Assembly (NCBI RefSeq): GCF_905475345.1
Contig: NC_066596.1
Span: forward strand, 4,217,001-4,281,000
Direction of reading: 5' to 3'
Source of the DNA: Vespula vulgaris
Lineage: Eukaryota; Arthropoda; Insecta; Hymenoptera; Vespidae
DNA: 64,000 nt
Of the stretch, positions 39,301 to 51,100 are shown one piece after another. Both the position numbers and the translations under genes were made by a program. Numbering within the stretch: position 1 is the stretch's first letter; every line of letters starts with the position of its first letter. Under the pieces are notes generated by a model, which saw nothing but the letters and a program-made list of their open reading frames with translations, did no database searches and had not been told where the DNA came from.

Positions 39301-42300
39301 CCAGTACCTGTCATGTTCTCCACGCTTCCTCAACTTGAACGAAATACTTTGTACGAGCGTGTATGGCCATATTACTGTCTTTTATGGTGAATTGCAGCTT
39401 TGTAACAGGGTCCTTCTTTGACTGCCCGGGACTGATAGCATGCACTTGCGATACTTGTTAACGATTACCCTTGAGCCATGCACATGTACACACACAGGCG
39501 TCGTTTACTGTAGAGGCGCATAAATTTATACGATAGTTCGATATGCTGTTCATTCATCGATTTTCATCGTTCTACTCAACGAATTTTGAAGTAGGATATA
39601 GCTCATAAATTTATACCAGTCGAGAAATTGCGATGCTGATAACGTAGTCGTTATAAATCAGACTCCAAGGTATATGATGTTTTCTAATAGATATAACAGG
39701 ATAGACCGCAAATACCTTTCGAGTATCGCAGCTTCCAGTCAAATGATAATAACTTGGGAAAACTTTGTTCGCAGATATCAATGACAGCAAACCCCGAGTG
39801 TTCTCCCCAAGGATGGACTATGACGAGTGGACGCCTCTTGGACGGGGTGATCCACTAAAGAACAATCCCACCTTTGATTATGTTCCGCCAGTCTTGGATC
39901 GCGTTCAATACTGGTTGGATTCTCACACTACAGAAGCATCAGCGAAACGGGATATTCTGGTGCTCGGTGTCACAGCGAAGAAAACGAGCCCTAAGATACC
40001 CGAGCAGTTCTTGAAATTTGTCGATGGGCCAAAGTTTACTAGAACGAGTCAGGATAATACTTACAGGAACGATTTTACTGGCAGTACTGGTGCCGAACCA
40101 CCAAAAGTTTTACGTACTACTAACTTTCGAAATGGTCTTGTCGACTATAGAAATCAAAATAGGATTCAAGCTGTACCGGCGAGTTATTATCCCAGTCCAT
40201 ATTATAATCAAAAGACCAAACCTTACACGATGATGTTGCCACCACCGATGATTCAGAAACAAATCGAACCGTCAACAGCTTTCAACGGTATCTTGTCCAA
40301 AGAGAAAATCACCGGTTACGTCGAACCATCTCAACAATTAAGTACGCAAACTGAAGAGGGCCCAATACTTCAGGATCCTCAGTATTACGGAATACCATCC
40401 AAAAGTTATAGCCAGCATCATTCTCCTTCTTTGCAACCCTCGAGACCTCAATATCTTCAAACTCCTTCGAAATTACCATCGAAAGGTATGGGCATTTCCC
40501 AAATCGAGACCATCAAGAACGTGTACACGCCTTTTCCATCGACAAAGCCAAAGTATGATGTTACTACTACACCCTCCGTATCCTTCGAAAAGTCCAATCT
40601 TATCTATCAGTCCACGCAGACGATCTCCGGTGGATGGTTGGCTAACAATGGACCCACTTCCACTTTACCTGAGATAAATCAGGTTACGTGGCAAACGCCT
40701 GATCACCCACGAGATCATTACGACGCTGACCATCATGTGGCAGCTTCCTCTAATCATGAAGTTGTTGTTGGTCAAAATACGAATATAATTGTGGATGGTG
40801 AGAATAACGAAAAAGAAGAGGTCGTTGTAGGTGAGAAGGGTGATACTGCTTCTTTCGACGTTCCATTTTCATCTTCTTCGGTAATCCCTTCGGAGACAAT
40901 GTCTTCAAATTCAACTTTTAATTTTGATACGGAAGATAATGAAGAAGAATCGTTGGAGAAGACTTCCCCAAAAATGCACATTGTCGTGGCCAATTCACCA
41001 TCCACTATTGATTCCGAAGCACAAAACAAAACTCCCGTTGCTGTTATTATGCCAACCAATTACATCAATAAACATAATACGACGTTGTCTTTATCAACGG
41101 AATCACCTATAGTTTTGGCGAACGTTTCAGAGAACTTGACTTCGGAGATGGAAAAAGCTCAGCAAACGACCAAATCACAAGTACAAACAAATACGATGAC
41201 AAGTTCGTTTACGTTCTTATATGGTCCATCGACTCCGTCATCGACGCCGAATAGAATGATGCCTCATCAGCATCAACCATCTGTACCATTATCTATGACA
41301 CCTTCTCGACATATTAATAATCCAACACACATGTTTGCACCGGTTCATTCTCTATCGTCTATGCATTCTCCACAAAGACCTAATCACGGTATGATGCACT
41401 TCATTGGTAGTATGCGTCCGAATGTTGGTTTTCGACCGCCACCGCCCATGACTATGTCGCATATTGCACCACATATGTCACATATGCATGCACCACCAGC
41501 AATGAAGGGTATAATGGGACCAACAGGCAGTATAGATCAAACTCATCCACGACCACCGCAAATGCAGTTCGGATTTCCAGGCTCGTTTACAAGTCTTCCT
41601 GCACCTTCCACTTTAACTCTGCAAACTGTCGATGCGGAAGATGAAACAGCCAATCGTTATCAGTCCAGTGGTGCATCCGAAATTACGACGACATCCACGT
41701 CCTCCGCTTTGACGTCCACCGTTCCATTTATGCACGAACTATCTTCTAGCACTAGTGCAAAGAATTCTGACGAGGAAGAGGTCAATCAATCACCTTTGGC
41801 AATGCTTTTTGCCGAGGAAGAAACCCCAAAGAAGCAATCCACGATAACGAATTCCGAATCTACTACTGTTATTCCACCGCAAACAACAACGGTGCCCAGT
41901 TTGACAACGGATCCAATATTTTCGCATTATAAACAACCGGCCAAACCTATTAAAGGTCCTATGTATCTCATTATTCAGGGTCACTCCAAAGTTAAAACCT
42001 ATAAACCGACTATCAACAAACATGGTATACCGGTTCATAATGAAATTGTGGGAAGTGCAACAGAGAGACCATTATCGAAATTTGAACAACTGATCATCGA
42101 AAACACAAAGAACGGTAAGATAGATAAGAGCGCGGAAGAGAAAAAAAAATTGGAAGAGAAGATTCGTGCTGAAAAACGTGCATCTACTAGCCAAGATAGT
42201 CTGATGAGTCTTGTGGAGAGCGGATTAGGTAGTTTTACCATACCTCATTCCTCTTCCGTCACAGAGACAGAGCATCTGGGTAATTCTGTGACCACCGTTG

Positions 42301-42317
42301 AGGTCAATGGTAATTAA
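17289..42317 (+). CDS. secreted Ser/Thr/Pro-rich protein with GRGDP motif (885 aa; function unknown)
   Basis: Proposed coding exons are 17289-17297 (Met-Ile-Ala), 33313-33418 and 39775-42317. Exon 1 has a CACCATG context and a GTTAGT donor and joins in phase. If it is wrong, translation starts at 33,316 and gives 882-aa coding plus stop (881 aa). A hydrophobic signal segment (RWLLLTGLLCSVACQ) is followed by the best-ordered stretch: MDYDEWTPLGRGDPL (RGD at 62-64), then a VPPVLDRVQYWLDSH segment and RDILVLGV. The middle is low complexity: Tyr/Pro/Gln, then Ser/Thr-rich with many N-x-S/T sites. At ~534-622 there is a Met/His/Pro-rich block (MSHIAPHMSHMHAPP). The C-terminal part GPMYLIIQGHSKVKTYKP and a Lys/Glu helix look structured. 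There are almost no cysteines after the signal. I do not recognise the family. An extracellular matrix or cuticle-associated role is a guess. Confidence 0.68.
19171..19202. repeat. (CT)n microsatellite
   Basis: About 16 CT units, uninterrupted. Confidence 0.95.
19895..20530 (+). pseudogene. decayed Tc1/mariner-type transposase
   Basis: Translating across frames gives recognisable pieces of a Tc1-like transposase in the right order. These are a helix-turn-helix start (LSEIEIAR), a linker NLLKDPENYGRKK followed by GRPPILT, the IAR/VSLQT repeat region, then IMIWTGIGYKGKLDL and KMNSQKYINLI from the catalytic domain. Stops and frameshifts break every frame, and the region after the second catalytic block is missing or unrecognisable. 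No terminal inverted repeats were identified. It is inactive. Confidence 0.72.
21956..21991. repeat. (TA)n microsatellite
   Basis: About 18 TA units, followed by a short TATG run. Confidence 0.95.
25396..25462. repeat. (ACG)n trinucleotide repeat
   Basis: About 22 ACG/ACA-type triplets. All three frames on both strands are open (poly-Thr, poly-Asp, poly-Val, poly-Arg, poly-Ser), which explains the many overlapping frames here. Nothing supports translation. Confidence 0.95.
25769..25868. repeat. compound microsatellite (TTCC)n-(TC)n-(AT)n
   Basis: Three adjacent simple repeats: TTCC about 25,769-25,800, TC 25,811-25,834 and AT 25,834-25,868, with a CTTT-rich tail. Confidence 0.95.
27155..27206. 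repeat. (CT)n microsatellite
   Basis: About 26 CT units, the longest dinucleotide run of this type in the window. Confidence 0.95.
27361..27390. repeat. (GAA)n trinucleotide repeat
   Basis: Ten AAG/GAA triplets in non-coding sequence. Confidence 0.95.
33419..39774 (+). other. intron 2 (~6.4 kb) of the secreted-protein gene
   Basis: It is bounded by a GTGAGT donor after the signal-peptide exon and a TTCGCAG acceptor before the 2.5-kb exon. AT-rich, with short TG and TA runs near 35,141 and 37,590. No further coding exon or RNA gene was recognised. Confidence 0.55.
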
Positions 42318-43730
42318 GTCGTATCTGTAATAGCTTTCCTTATCTCGAGCAGGAAGGACCAACTGATTAACCCCAATGACAATGATCGTGATCATAGAGG
42401 AGTGTTGAATGTACCGCGAGGTCTATAAATCTAGATGGAAGAAAAAGAATTTTGTGGTCAAATCGACTAAACTTTCGTAGAATGTATTCGCAATTAGTTA
42501 TTACAAAAATAGAAAGTTGAAGATTTGAAATATATCGATACTTAACATGATAAAGTATCAGATTTTAATTGATAATCGAAGCAAATAATTACTAATGAGG
42601 ATACAACTAATCCGCGGTACTTCATCAGAGATTTCTAATCTTTCTCATGCTCCCACTTCGAACGATACAAGTGTGCCAATTACAAATGTGCCAGTATATA
42701 TGTGTTACACATCATTACTATGAGATAATCGATCATGCGATAGAGCGTTTGATTCGTGTTATATTTTAGAATTTTGCGTTGTATTCATTATATTTGCCCC
42801 TAGATTTAGACGATCATAAATTTAGCAGATATATTTATGAATTTTTTATTATTTATATATAATACAAGCAATGTATTTAATCATTTTTTTTCTCTCTCTC
42901 TCTCTCTCTCTCTTTAGTCTCTTTTTGATTCTTTCATTTCATTCGACTCATTGATCGTTTTGTACATTTCGTTTACTTGCATTTATTATTATTCTGTTTC
43001 GTGAAAAATGCTTTTGTGCATTTTAGGTAGATTTAAGAATCTCGTCAATATACGTTTACGCGAAGCTCGTTGACAGACTTCCTTTTAGTATTATATTTAT
43101 TGAATTGAAAGAAAACAATTATATAATCTAAGAACTTCTTATGCCTAACGATGTGCTGAGAGCATTGTTGTTCTCTTTTTGAATTTTATAGACTTCAGAT
43201 ATTTTAGTGAGTAGTGATTCAACGTTTTTGAAGTTCCATTAAAGGAATGACATTGTCGTATAACTTAATATTAATACTAGTCTTAAACATTTAACAGTTA
43301 CCAAACATATCGCAAACGTTACTAACATCAAATATATCGTATTCCTTAATACGTAGAAATTATTCGATTATACGTATAAATTATGCATAATAATATATGA
43401 CATATACGTATTTATGTAAATTATATACATGTACTTGCTGTTTAGTGTGATAGACACACACACGTACACAAATACATGCATCAACACACAAGCTGGCTCC
43501 AATCGATCGTCTGAACGTTGTTTCGTTTCCACTCACATTGTTTTTATTAAATCGCATTGGAGAAATATTAAGTGACCACACGCACACATACGAGAGAAAA
43601 ATAAAAAAATGTAGTACATAGAAGTATAAACTTCGCATCTAGATATATTGCTCTAGAAGATGTATATTACGTTTATGTATGATATTTGTACCTGAAGGTC
43701 GCACATTTTGTTGAGATCATTTTGTTTATT

Positions 43731-43736
43731 AATAAA
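43731..43736 (+). other. candidate polyadenylation signal
   Basis: AATAAA in an AT-rich setting lies about 1.4 kb after the stop codon at 42,317. It is one of several possible signals in the region, for example near 43,840. Confidence 0.4.
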
Positions 43737-45659
43737 GTATATAGCATTATCGAGATACTGGTTATATGATTTATAAAACGTGCATTAAGCACTTCGTTTA
43801 TTTTTTGTTATTTCTCATAAATAAATTTCAATAAATAAAAGGAATAAAACAAATAAAAGGAACAATAGTGTACCTTAATAACTTAAAATTAATTGCAACC
43901 AGTTATATTGCTAAATAAAAGATATAAATTTTTTTCATTCCCCATCAAAGTTAAATCGCCGGGCACTGTGTTGAGTTTACGAGCTATATTTCTTTTTTTT
44001 TGTATGTTCTTTTTCTTTTTCCACTCGTAATTACCTGTCACTGTAGTCGTCGGACAAAGATATTGTATTGTGCGTGCGTAACGGAAACGTTCCGGACAAC
44101 AAACACGACGAAGCGTATCGGCCTGGGCATTGACGATTAATGGGAGCTTTTTACGACACTCTAAAACATTCAACGTATTTAAATAAAGCACGGCAGTGTG
44201 GCCATTTCGATTGGCCGTAATTGAAGTGCTCAAATCCGCGGAGAAAATGACAAATTCTGCAATTCGGCTTGATTACGTTTGCAGTTTCCCGTTACGTATC
44301 GAAGTGTGCAATCATTCTCATGCCCCTTCTCTTTTCATCCCAACCCCCACCATCGTACTTGGACAGCGTGACACGAAATCAATTGACGTCGGCCACGTTC
44401 AGAATACGTAATTACATTGTAAAATATTGCAGAGGTTCTGCCGATCATTTTACAAAAATACGTTTTTATATCTTCTTTATTCTGTTGTTTATTTTAAGAA
44501 AAATAGAATGGTAGAAGGGATGGTTAGTTGCTACGAACGATTTCGAGTTAAGTCTGTCCGCAAAAATAACTTTGACGCAAAGCGATAAATCTTTCCTTTC
44601 GATACGCAGAACGCGCGACCTCCTAGACCTCTCTCGATGTCAAGCGGTGGAACTATGTTTTATAGCGGTGGAGAAATATTTTCTCATCTTCCGTACCGTA
44701 CGTATATTCGATTTGAAATACTTGATTTAGATATGTACGATATAACGAAGTTCTCGCGTTCCTTTGAATTTATTTATTCATTCGATGAATAAACCGATAC
44801 CTCTTTTTCTCTTTTCCTTCCTCTCTATTATAACATATGTATTTTCAATATAGTAACAGAAAGTTAAAGCGATCATGAGGAAATGTATCGCGAAGGCTTT
44901 CAACGCGATAAAGAAAAGGAAGGTAGGAAGAGAAGGAAGAACTCAACCGAGATCTGTTCCAGTCGAAAAATCGACCGTACCGAAAACGTCAATCAAGCGA
45001 ACTCGTCGTCCGGCATTACCGAGCGTTTGGACCTGTCAACGTACGGACCAAACAAATGTTTCATTGTTCGCCGACATTTAATTACGCGTTCGATCCGCAA
45101 AAGGATCGAGCTGGAGAGATGGAAGATCGAGAAAAAAGAATACGAGCTTGAAGAGGGTATTGACGGAATATAAAAAAGGACTAAGGGGTGGGGGGTTGCG
45201 TGTGGTGTCTTTTCCGAACCGTCGGGGTTGCATCGAAAGCACGAATTTAAGGCTAATTTATGGTGTAATTTAGTTTCAATGTCGGGAGCATAAATCTTCG
45301 ACGGTGGACAGGGGCCCGGACCCTGGGATTGGGAAAAAAAGTCGGCTCGAAACAAAGTTTCAAATGGGGGTGGTGGGGACGATGCAGCGCTATCGTTTTT
45401 CTTTTACTTCTTTGATTTTTCTCTCCTCCTTTCTTTTTTCTTCTTCTTTATTCGTCATTTTTTTGATTAGCCATTTGTCATTGACGAACAATAACGATTA
45501 TCATTCAAATTTATCTCTAAGCGATTTTAAATTTTGTTATTTTATTAGATAAGCAAGCCGAAATGTTAGAGAATTTCAAAGCGTTCTCTGCTAGTTCGAT
45601 GCTATTTTAAAAAGCTATTAAGTGTTACACATTCTGAGGCGCTAATGGATTTCTTGGAG

Positions 45660-45677
45660 AGCGAGAGCGAGAGCGAG

Positions 45678-45713
<36 letters not shown>
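45660..45713. repeat. (GA)n / (GCGAGA)n repeat
   Basis: A hexamer GCGAGA run (4 copies) passes into about 16 GA units. Confidence 0.95.
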
Positions 45714-45717
<4 letters not shown>

Positions 45718-46651
45718 TTTGAGAAAGCAAGAGAGAGCCTTTTTCGTACGACAAACGTACATTTTATCAAGGTGTCTACGAACATTTTTCAAGTATGAAA
45801 TTCCATGTGAGGAATCGCTCCTTCATTGTATGTCGGCGAAAAGAGGGTAAGATTATTATAACGAAGTAACCTGTAACGAAATATTGCCTGTATTGAAATT
45901 ACAATACTTGTTCAGAAAACAGCGAATTACATTAAATGTTAACTCATTTACAAGATGTTTAAATCGGCCAGTGATCGGACGGACGTGGGAAAAAGCAGTA
46001 GTTTTAACGTATCGACAGGTAGATAAGGGTCCACGGAGAGGTCATGCGCCCAACCATAATGAAAGTCAAACATCGAGATGATGTTCGCCACATTACCATA
46101 CCGTTACTGGTCCTCGCGTGGGTTTTAAAGACGAGAAAGGTAATGTCGAACGTGAGAAAAATTCACGATTACTTTATCACCGAACTTTTACCTTAAGTAT
46201 TGACTTAACACAATCTGTTATCGTACTCCTTCTCTTTTTATTTTCTTAATATATACAGATATATTTATCTATCGAAATCTAAGCTGAGAAAGAAAGTAAG
46301 AAAAATAAAGAAAAGTGTTTATTTTGTATAATCGTTCATAGAACACGAAAAATCGTACACCGTGTCGAATCTCTCCTACATCCGGTGAATCATGGTGAAT
46401 CGATGAGAGAGCGTTATATTTATTTCTAGGCGAGTCGTGAAAAAAAGTCGTCCGTCCATTCGCGGACGTAGCAAGGGAACACGCGCCGCTTGCATCCTGT
46501 TGTCGTTCTCGTCGATTCCGATACATCGAACGTGTACCTCCGAATAGAACGAAAAGAATCAATGGCAATATGAATATCGAACATATTTCCGCAGGAACGT
46601 AGATATGAAGGTTCAAAAATTTGATAACGATAGCAAAGAAAGCATGTTTTT

Positions 46652-48110
46652 TTAATTATTAACTTTGTTTCCGTTGAAACTGGCCTCCTTCTCACTTTCG
46701 TTATCAACGATTATTTGTCCCATGCGAGATTTAGTATCTGGAACGTGTTGGTGATCGTCTACGGGAAGTGCAGGCCTCATTGCACCACTGTGGAAACTAG
46801 AAACTCTAGGCAAAAACTAACCCAATATCGATGTCCTCGTACTCCACCTATCCACAAGTGAATACCTGGAACCCACACCTACGGCTCGATGTTTCCTTCC
46901 TCTTCTAACAGTTCCTAATCAAAACGATCCTCGAATGAATTGAACTTCCACCAGGTTATAAACAATCAACAGCTACTAGTGCAATTCAAAATTGTTTCGC
47001 TTAACAGAAAGTTGTAGAAGCTGGTTACAATTGCGGTTTAGTTTTAAAATTGACGGTGAAATGAACAGCAGAAGAGTTTCACTTCCTAATCATTTTGCGG
47101 TCTCATCGTCGAAATGATCTATAAAGAGATTCAACTTCTTTAGGTCGTCCTGACTATCCTTTTGATTGAAAAGAGTCTAGGATCACGAAAGACTTTAAGA
47201 ATTTATTATAATCATTGATACTGTAGAGGATTGGAGGGTGAGTGAACAATCGAGTAATCCCCACTTGATTCCGTAGTGTAGAGAACGGCAGGTTGCTTAG
47301 ACCGGTACAAAAGAAACGATCGTAGGAAGGTCGAGACTCGCTCGTAGAGCTCGTCCGAATGGTACGTGAGTTCCAGAAACACACTGACGACTTACCGATT
47401 CCTCGTACCGATATCGGAACGGCATAGCTGCAGCAGCGGCAGCTTGCCTGCAGTCTTCGCCGACTTTGCGGTTGTCCCTTGTCCGGCATGCCGAACACTT
47501 CCTGTGCCAAGGCAACGTTTTCTTCGTCGACCGCCTTGTTAATGTATCGTTCTATAATCTGGAATTAAGGATGCATCGAAATTACCGAGGAGATAATGTA
47601 GTACAACGTGGGATAAGCGATATTTAATTTGTTTTTTTACTCGCAGAGAGAAAAAGGATAAAAAAGTTTCTACCTTCATAGATAGGGAAGTTGTTAAACC
47701 TTATTAGCGTTGGGACTCTTCCGTGTTGCGGGAGATGTATCGAATAACCTAGTTGCATGTAATCTAGTTAGTAGTACCTAGTGCACTTGGCCAGGATAAA
47801 ATTAATTTGCAAAATTTTTATTCACGACCTTTTGTTGTGCCCGAGCGTGTATCCATCATATCGGATATCAGGTTAGTCTAGATCCTAAGGGTTGTATCGT
47901 TAATATAATTATTTAGTTTTTGCGACACGATGTCTCTTCGACATTATTTACTTTACCTTAAAATTGCATTCAATAAAAAAAGGATTCTTAGTTTACTAGA
48001 AGTTATCGAAGCGTTATAAAAAGGAATCAATATTACCTTACAGAATTAAAGGAGATCACCGCGTCGTCGTCGCGTTGAAAGTCGATTTCCACGGAATTGC
48101 TAGGAACCAT
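46652..48110 (-). CDS. tentative small acidic protein (115 aa), unrecognised
   Basis: Candidate minus-strand coding exons are 48042-48110, 47448-47558, 46883-46914 and 46652-46787. Together they give 348 nt in frame with a stop. The first intron has a GTAAGG donor and a TTCCAG acceptor. The second would use a GC donor (CAG|GCAAGC), because the GT donor at 47,394-47,395 breaks the frame. The third has GTAGGT and CCACAG. The product starts MVPSNSVEIDFQRDDDAVIS, continues with helical ENVALAQEVFGMPDKG, then SRRRLQELLEEEGNIEP, and ends in a polar tail. It has no signal peptide or membrane segment. The open frame extends upstream of the ATG to an acceptor at 48,225-48,226, so the true start may be farther away. 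I know no homolog. The model rests only on phase and splice signals. Confidence 0.33.
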
Positions 48111-51100
48111 TATCGATCTAGGAACAAGTACGATCGAACGACTGTTTGAAAAATGAATCTGCCTGTCATGATCTAAGAGAATAGAAACGTTGATGACCGC
48201 ACGGAAGAGTGCGAAGAGGCTGGACTGAAATTTTTTGCTAGAGCAGGATCATTAATTAAACTAGTTAGCTAGCCCGTTTACCTTGCGACTTAGTGTCATC
48301 AGTTTTTAAATATACAAACTCGTTGTTGAATCAAACGGGCTAATCGATATTTAAAGAAACATTGAAGAAGGATCGTTCGATCAGCTTATCAACCATGACA
48401 TCAACATTACCTGCTCTTGGAATAAGAAAAAGGAACATATGTACTTTATTTTCTTAATCGCAATCGAGATACGTTCGGTATTTCGTGAAATTTGTCGTCG
48501 AAGATCGAAGATCGTGGCATATGGAATGTACAACTACTGCGTGGAGCTAATCCAACGCACAGTGCACGTGGCTCCGTGTTGCGAGAAAACGTGATGGCAC
48601 GTAACGACCCCTTTTCGATTATTTTTTATATTTTACCGAAGATTAAAGACCTTGAGCGTCACGAGGAATCTTAGAGGAAACTGAAGATAAATTGATCATG
48701 AAAAATATCTTTTAAAATTCTAAAGAGTTCGTTAGAGACTAAGACGAACTGCTCGCGAGTTGACGTTTCCCTTACATTTCTAAAGTCAGCGCGCGTTCGT
48801 CGCTTTCTCTAGTGAAATTTTAGGATGTGACCAAAGACCAGACGGTTAAACAGCTCCAGGGGTTAAAAGGCGAAAGGGAACCTGATTAAGTTCATTCATC
48901 TTTTTTACATTGATTTTAACTAGAAGGGTTGCCCAAAGTACTCGTTAGTTTTTTGTTCTCGTAACTGTATAGGGTCCGACATTTACATAGGTATAACCAA
49001 ATATTTGTTCTTTCGATAGAAACTCTCGGAATTACGTAAGCGATTTCTTGACTTTTACGCAGACCGATCTTTCTTCAAGAGTGTTTCCACTTCGTGTCGT
49101 ATGGAATACGTTCGACAAAGCGTGAGGCTGCTCCTGCGACAAGAATATTAATGCAGTTTCACGAAGTAGGTACATGGATCGTAGCGTAAGTGGGTTCGTA
49201 ATGCTCTGTGAAAGAGAGTTACGTACCGAATTCGACGACGATGAAAGTGTCGTGTCACCTGCGATTCCGGGTGCGGTGACCTCATCAATTTTACATAGAA
49301 TCATTCTTGATCGGAAATGCGTTCAGTACTTTTGCTGATTTTTTTAATAGTAACAATCTTTTTTCTCGGAAATAGAATAAAATTGTGAATCTATTACACA
49401 TCGTTATTCAGTAGTTTTAATGATTAGGATAGTAGCAGATTGTTTCGTAATCTACGATCGATCTGCCAATTTTGCGTGACTATTTTGCAAGACAGTGTAA
49501 CCTCGCGTAAATTAGAGCGTCGTTACGAAACCTGTCAAACGAGAATCAAAACATTGGCCGGCCATTAACTTCAGAAGGGTATGCGAAGCTGATAGGGCCG
49601 GTCCGCCTCGAAATAATTGCTTCGGGATATCGACACTGAGCGGCATACTAATTTCGTTGCGCCTACATGCATGCGCACTTACCTGTAAAATCGACGGTTT
49701 ATCGATCAACCGAACGAACCAACGACGACAACAACGACGGCGAAAAGCGGGAGGTGGGTGGACTCCACAACACCAATCGCATCGCAATTTCCACCGGTGA
49801 TGAAATATTTCTAGAGGTTCCCAAGTGACTATTTTCCGTAATATTGATAAAAATGACAGGCTTCGTTGCGATCAATGATCATTATTTCCTGTAAATGATC
49901 CTAAATTTTATAAAAACAAAAGGTTTTGAATTTGTTCAATATCTTGATTTATAATTCAAATTTTAAACTAATTGTTCGATTCATCCTAAATAATATGGTT
50001 CAATGATCATTAGCTTAACTTGTGAGATCTTTGATAAGTTAAAGGTAGAGTACAGGAAAAGCATTTGGCAGTTAAGAAAGTCGATTAAAGTTGGTTGTCC
50101 TTGTTGCAAGATCAGATGATCCACCCACGATCGTAATCTCGATGGAAATCTGTCGATTCTCATAAACAAGGGGAGCACGAGATACACGCGAAGCGGCTTT
50201 GGGCCTCTCATTACGTGAGGACCGGCCTCGACAACCGATCGATCTCATATCGGACGCATCTATGTGGAGCACACAGATGGTTCAAGCATTTTGTGTATGT
50301 GAGACCGTTTTATACAACAGTCTTCGCAAAATATTCGCGACACCCTGCAAAAATATTTTGGGTTCTCTCACGTGTTGCAACGAAGAGCAAAAATATGTTA
50401 CTTTCTTCGTTGATGGAGTGTAAGACATCAATGTAAAACATCGTACAACTGTTACTATAATGACTGCGAGGTAGATATCGCGAACGGTAAATTGCATCGA
50501 TTAAGTTGAGAATGATTTCAAAGAATATGTTAACTCCTTAACCAATTTTCTTTTTTAAACAATTTCCAATGATTCACCTAACTTCGAAGATTCTACGTTT
50601 TTAATCCTTTAAAAGAAATTTTATCTTTTACATGAATCATTTACATATTCCAGGAATGTTTCTGAATTACCAAAAATTATAGATTCACAGTGATCGCGAA
50701 GATCTTGCATAAATGAAATTGATTTATCAGAAATAAATGAACATTGAGTTAATATTTGAGTTAACAGCGGCACCTACCGATATGAAAACAGAATTCCTCT
50801 ATATCGACTGTAAGTATATTATCAAGAGAGATGAAGGAACCTTTCGTTGATCATTTATCGATTAATTACTGACATGATTACAATCGATAATTTTATTCAT
50901 ATTTATCATTTTTTTTTATTGTTCTTGATGAATAAATTTGTTCATTATTCATAGAAATAATGAGCAAGACATTTAAGAAGTTCAAAGATTAAGAAGTATA
51001 TGATTTGTACGTTTTATTAATTATATCTTATGCATGTCATATTTTTGTCAAAAACTTTTTTTCTTTGTATTTATCTGATACACTTTGTTTAAAGCAATTT

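Larger units (their letters stand above)
42318..46651. other. 3' UTR of the secreted-protein gene, then intergenic DNA
   Basis: No convincing gene is seen. AATAAA at 43,731-43,736 would end a ~1.4-kb 3' UTR. A CT run lies at 42,893-42,914 and a GA run at 45,660-45,713. The last part (from ~46,318) may be the 3' UTR of the tentative minus-strand gene, with a reverse-strand AATAAA at 46,318-46,323. Confidence 0.45.

Noticed and set aside
44875..45355. Overlapping plus and minus frames
   Set aside because: Arg/Lys/Ser-rich, mutually overlapping and without splice signals or recognisable motifs.
46269..46616. Minus-strand frame with a hydrophobic segment (AEICSIFILPLILFVLFGG)
   Set aside because: It lies downstream of the stop codon of the tentative 115-aa gene, has no acceptor in phase and ends in low-complexity sequence. 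Likely 3' UTR.
49512..49787. Minus-strand frame with MPLSVDIPKQLFRGGPALS
   Set aside because: Read as a possible upstream exon of the minus-strand gene, but no donor/acceptor pair in phase with the downstream exons was found and no family was recognised.
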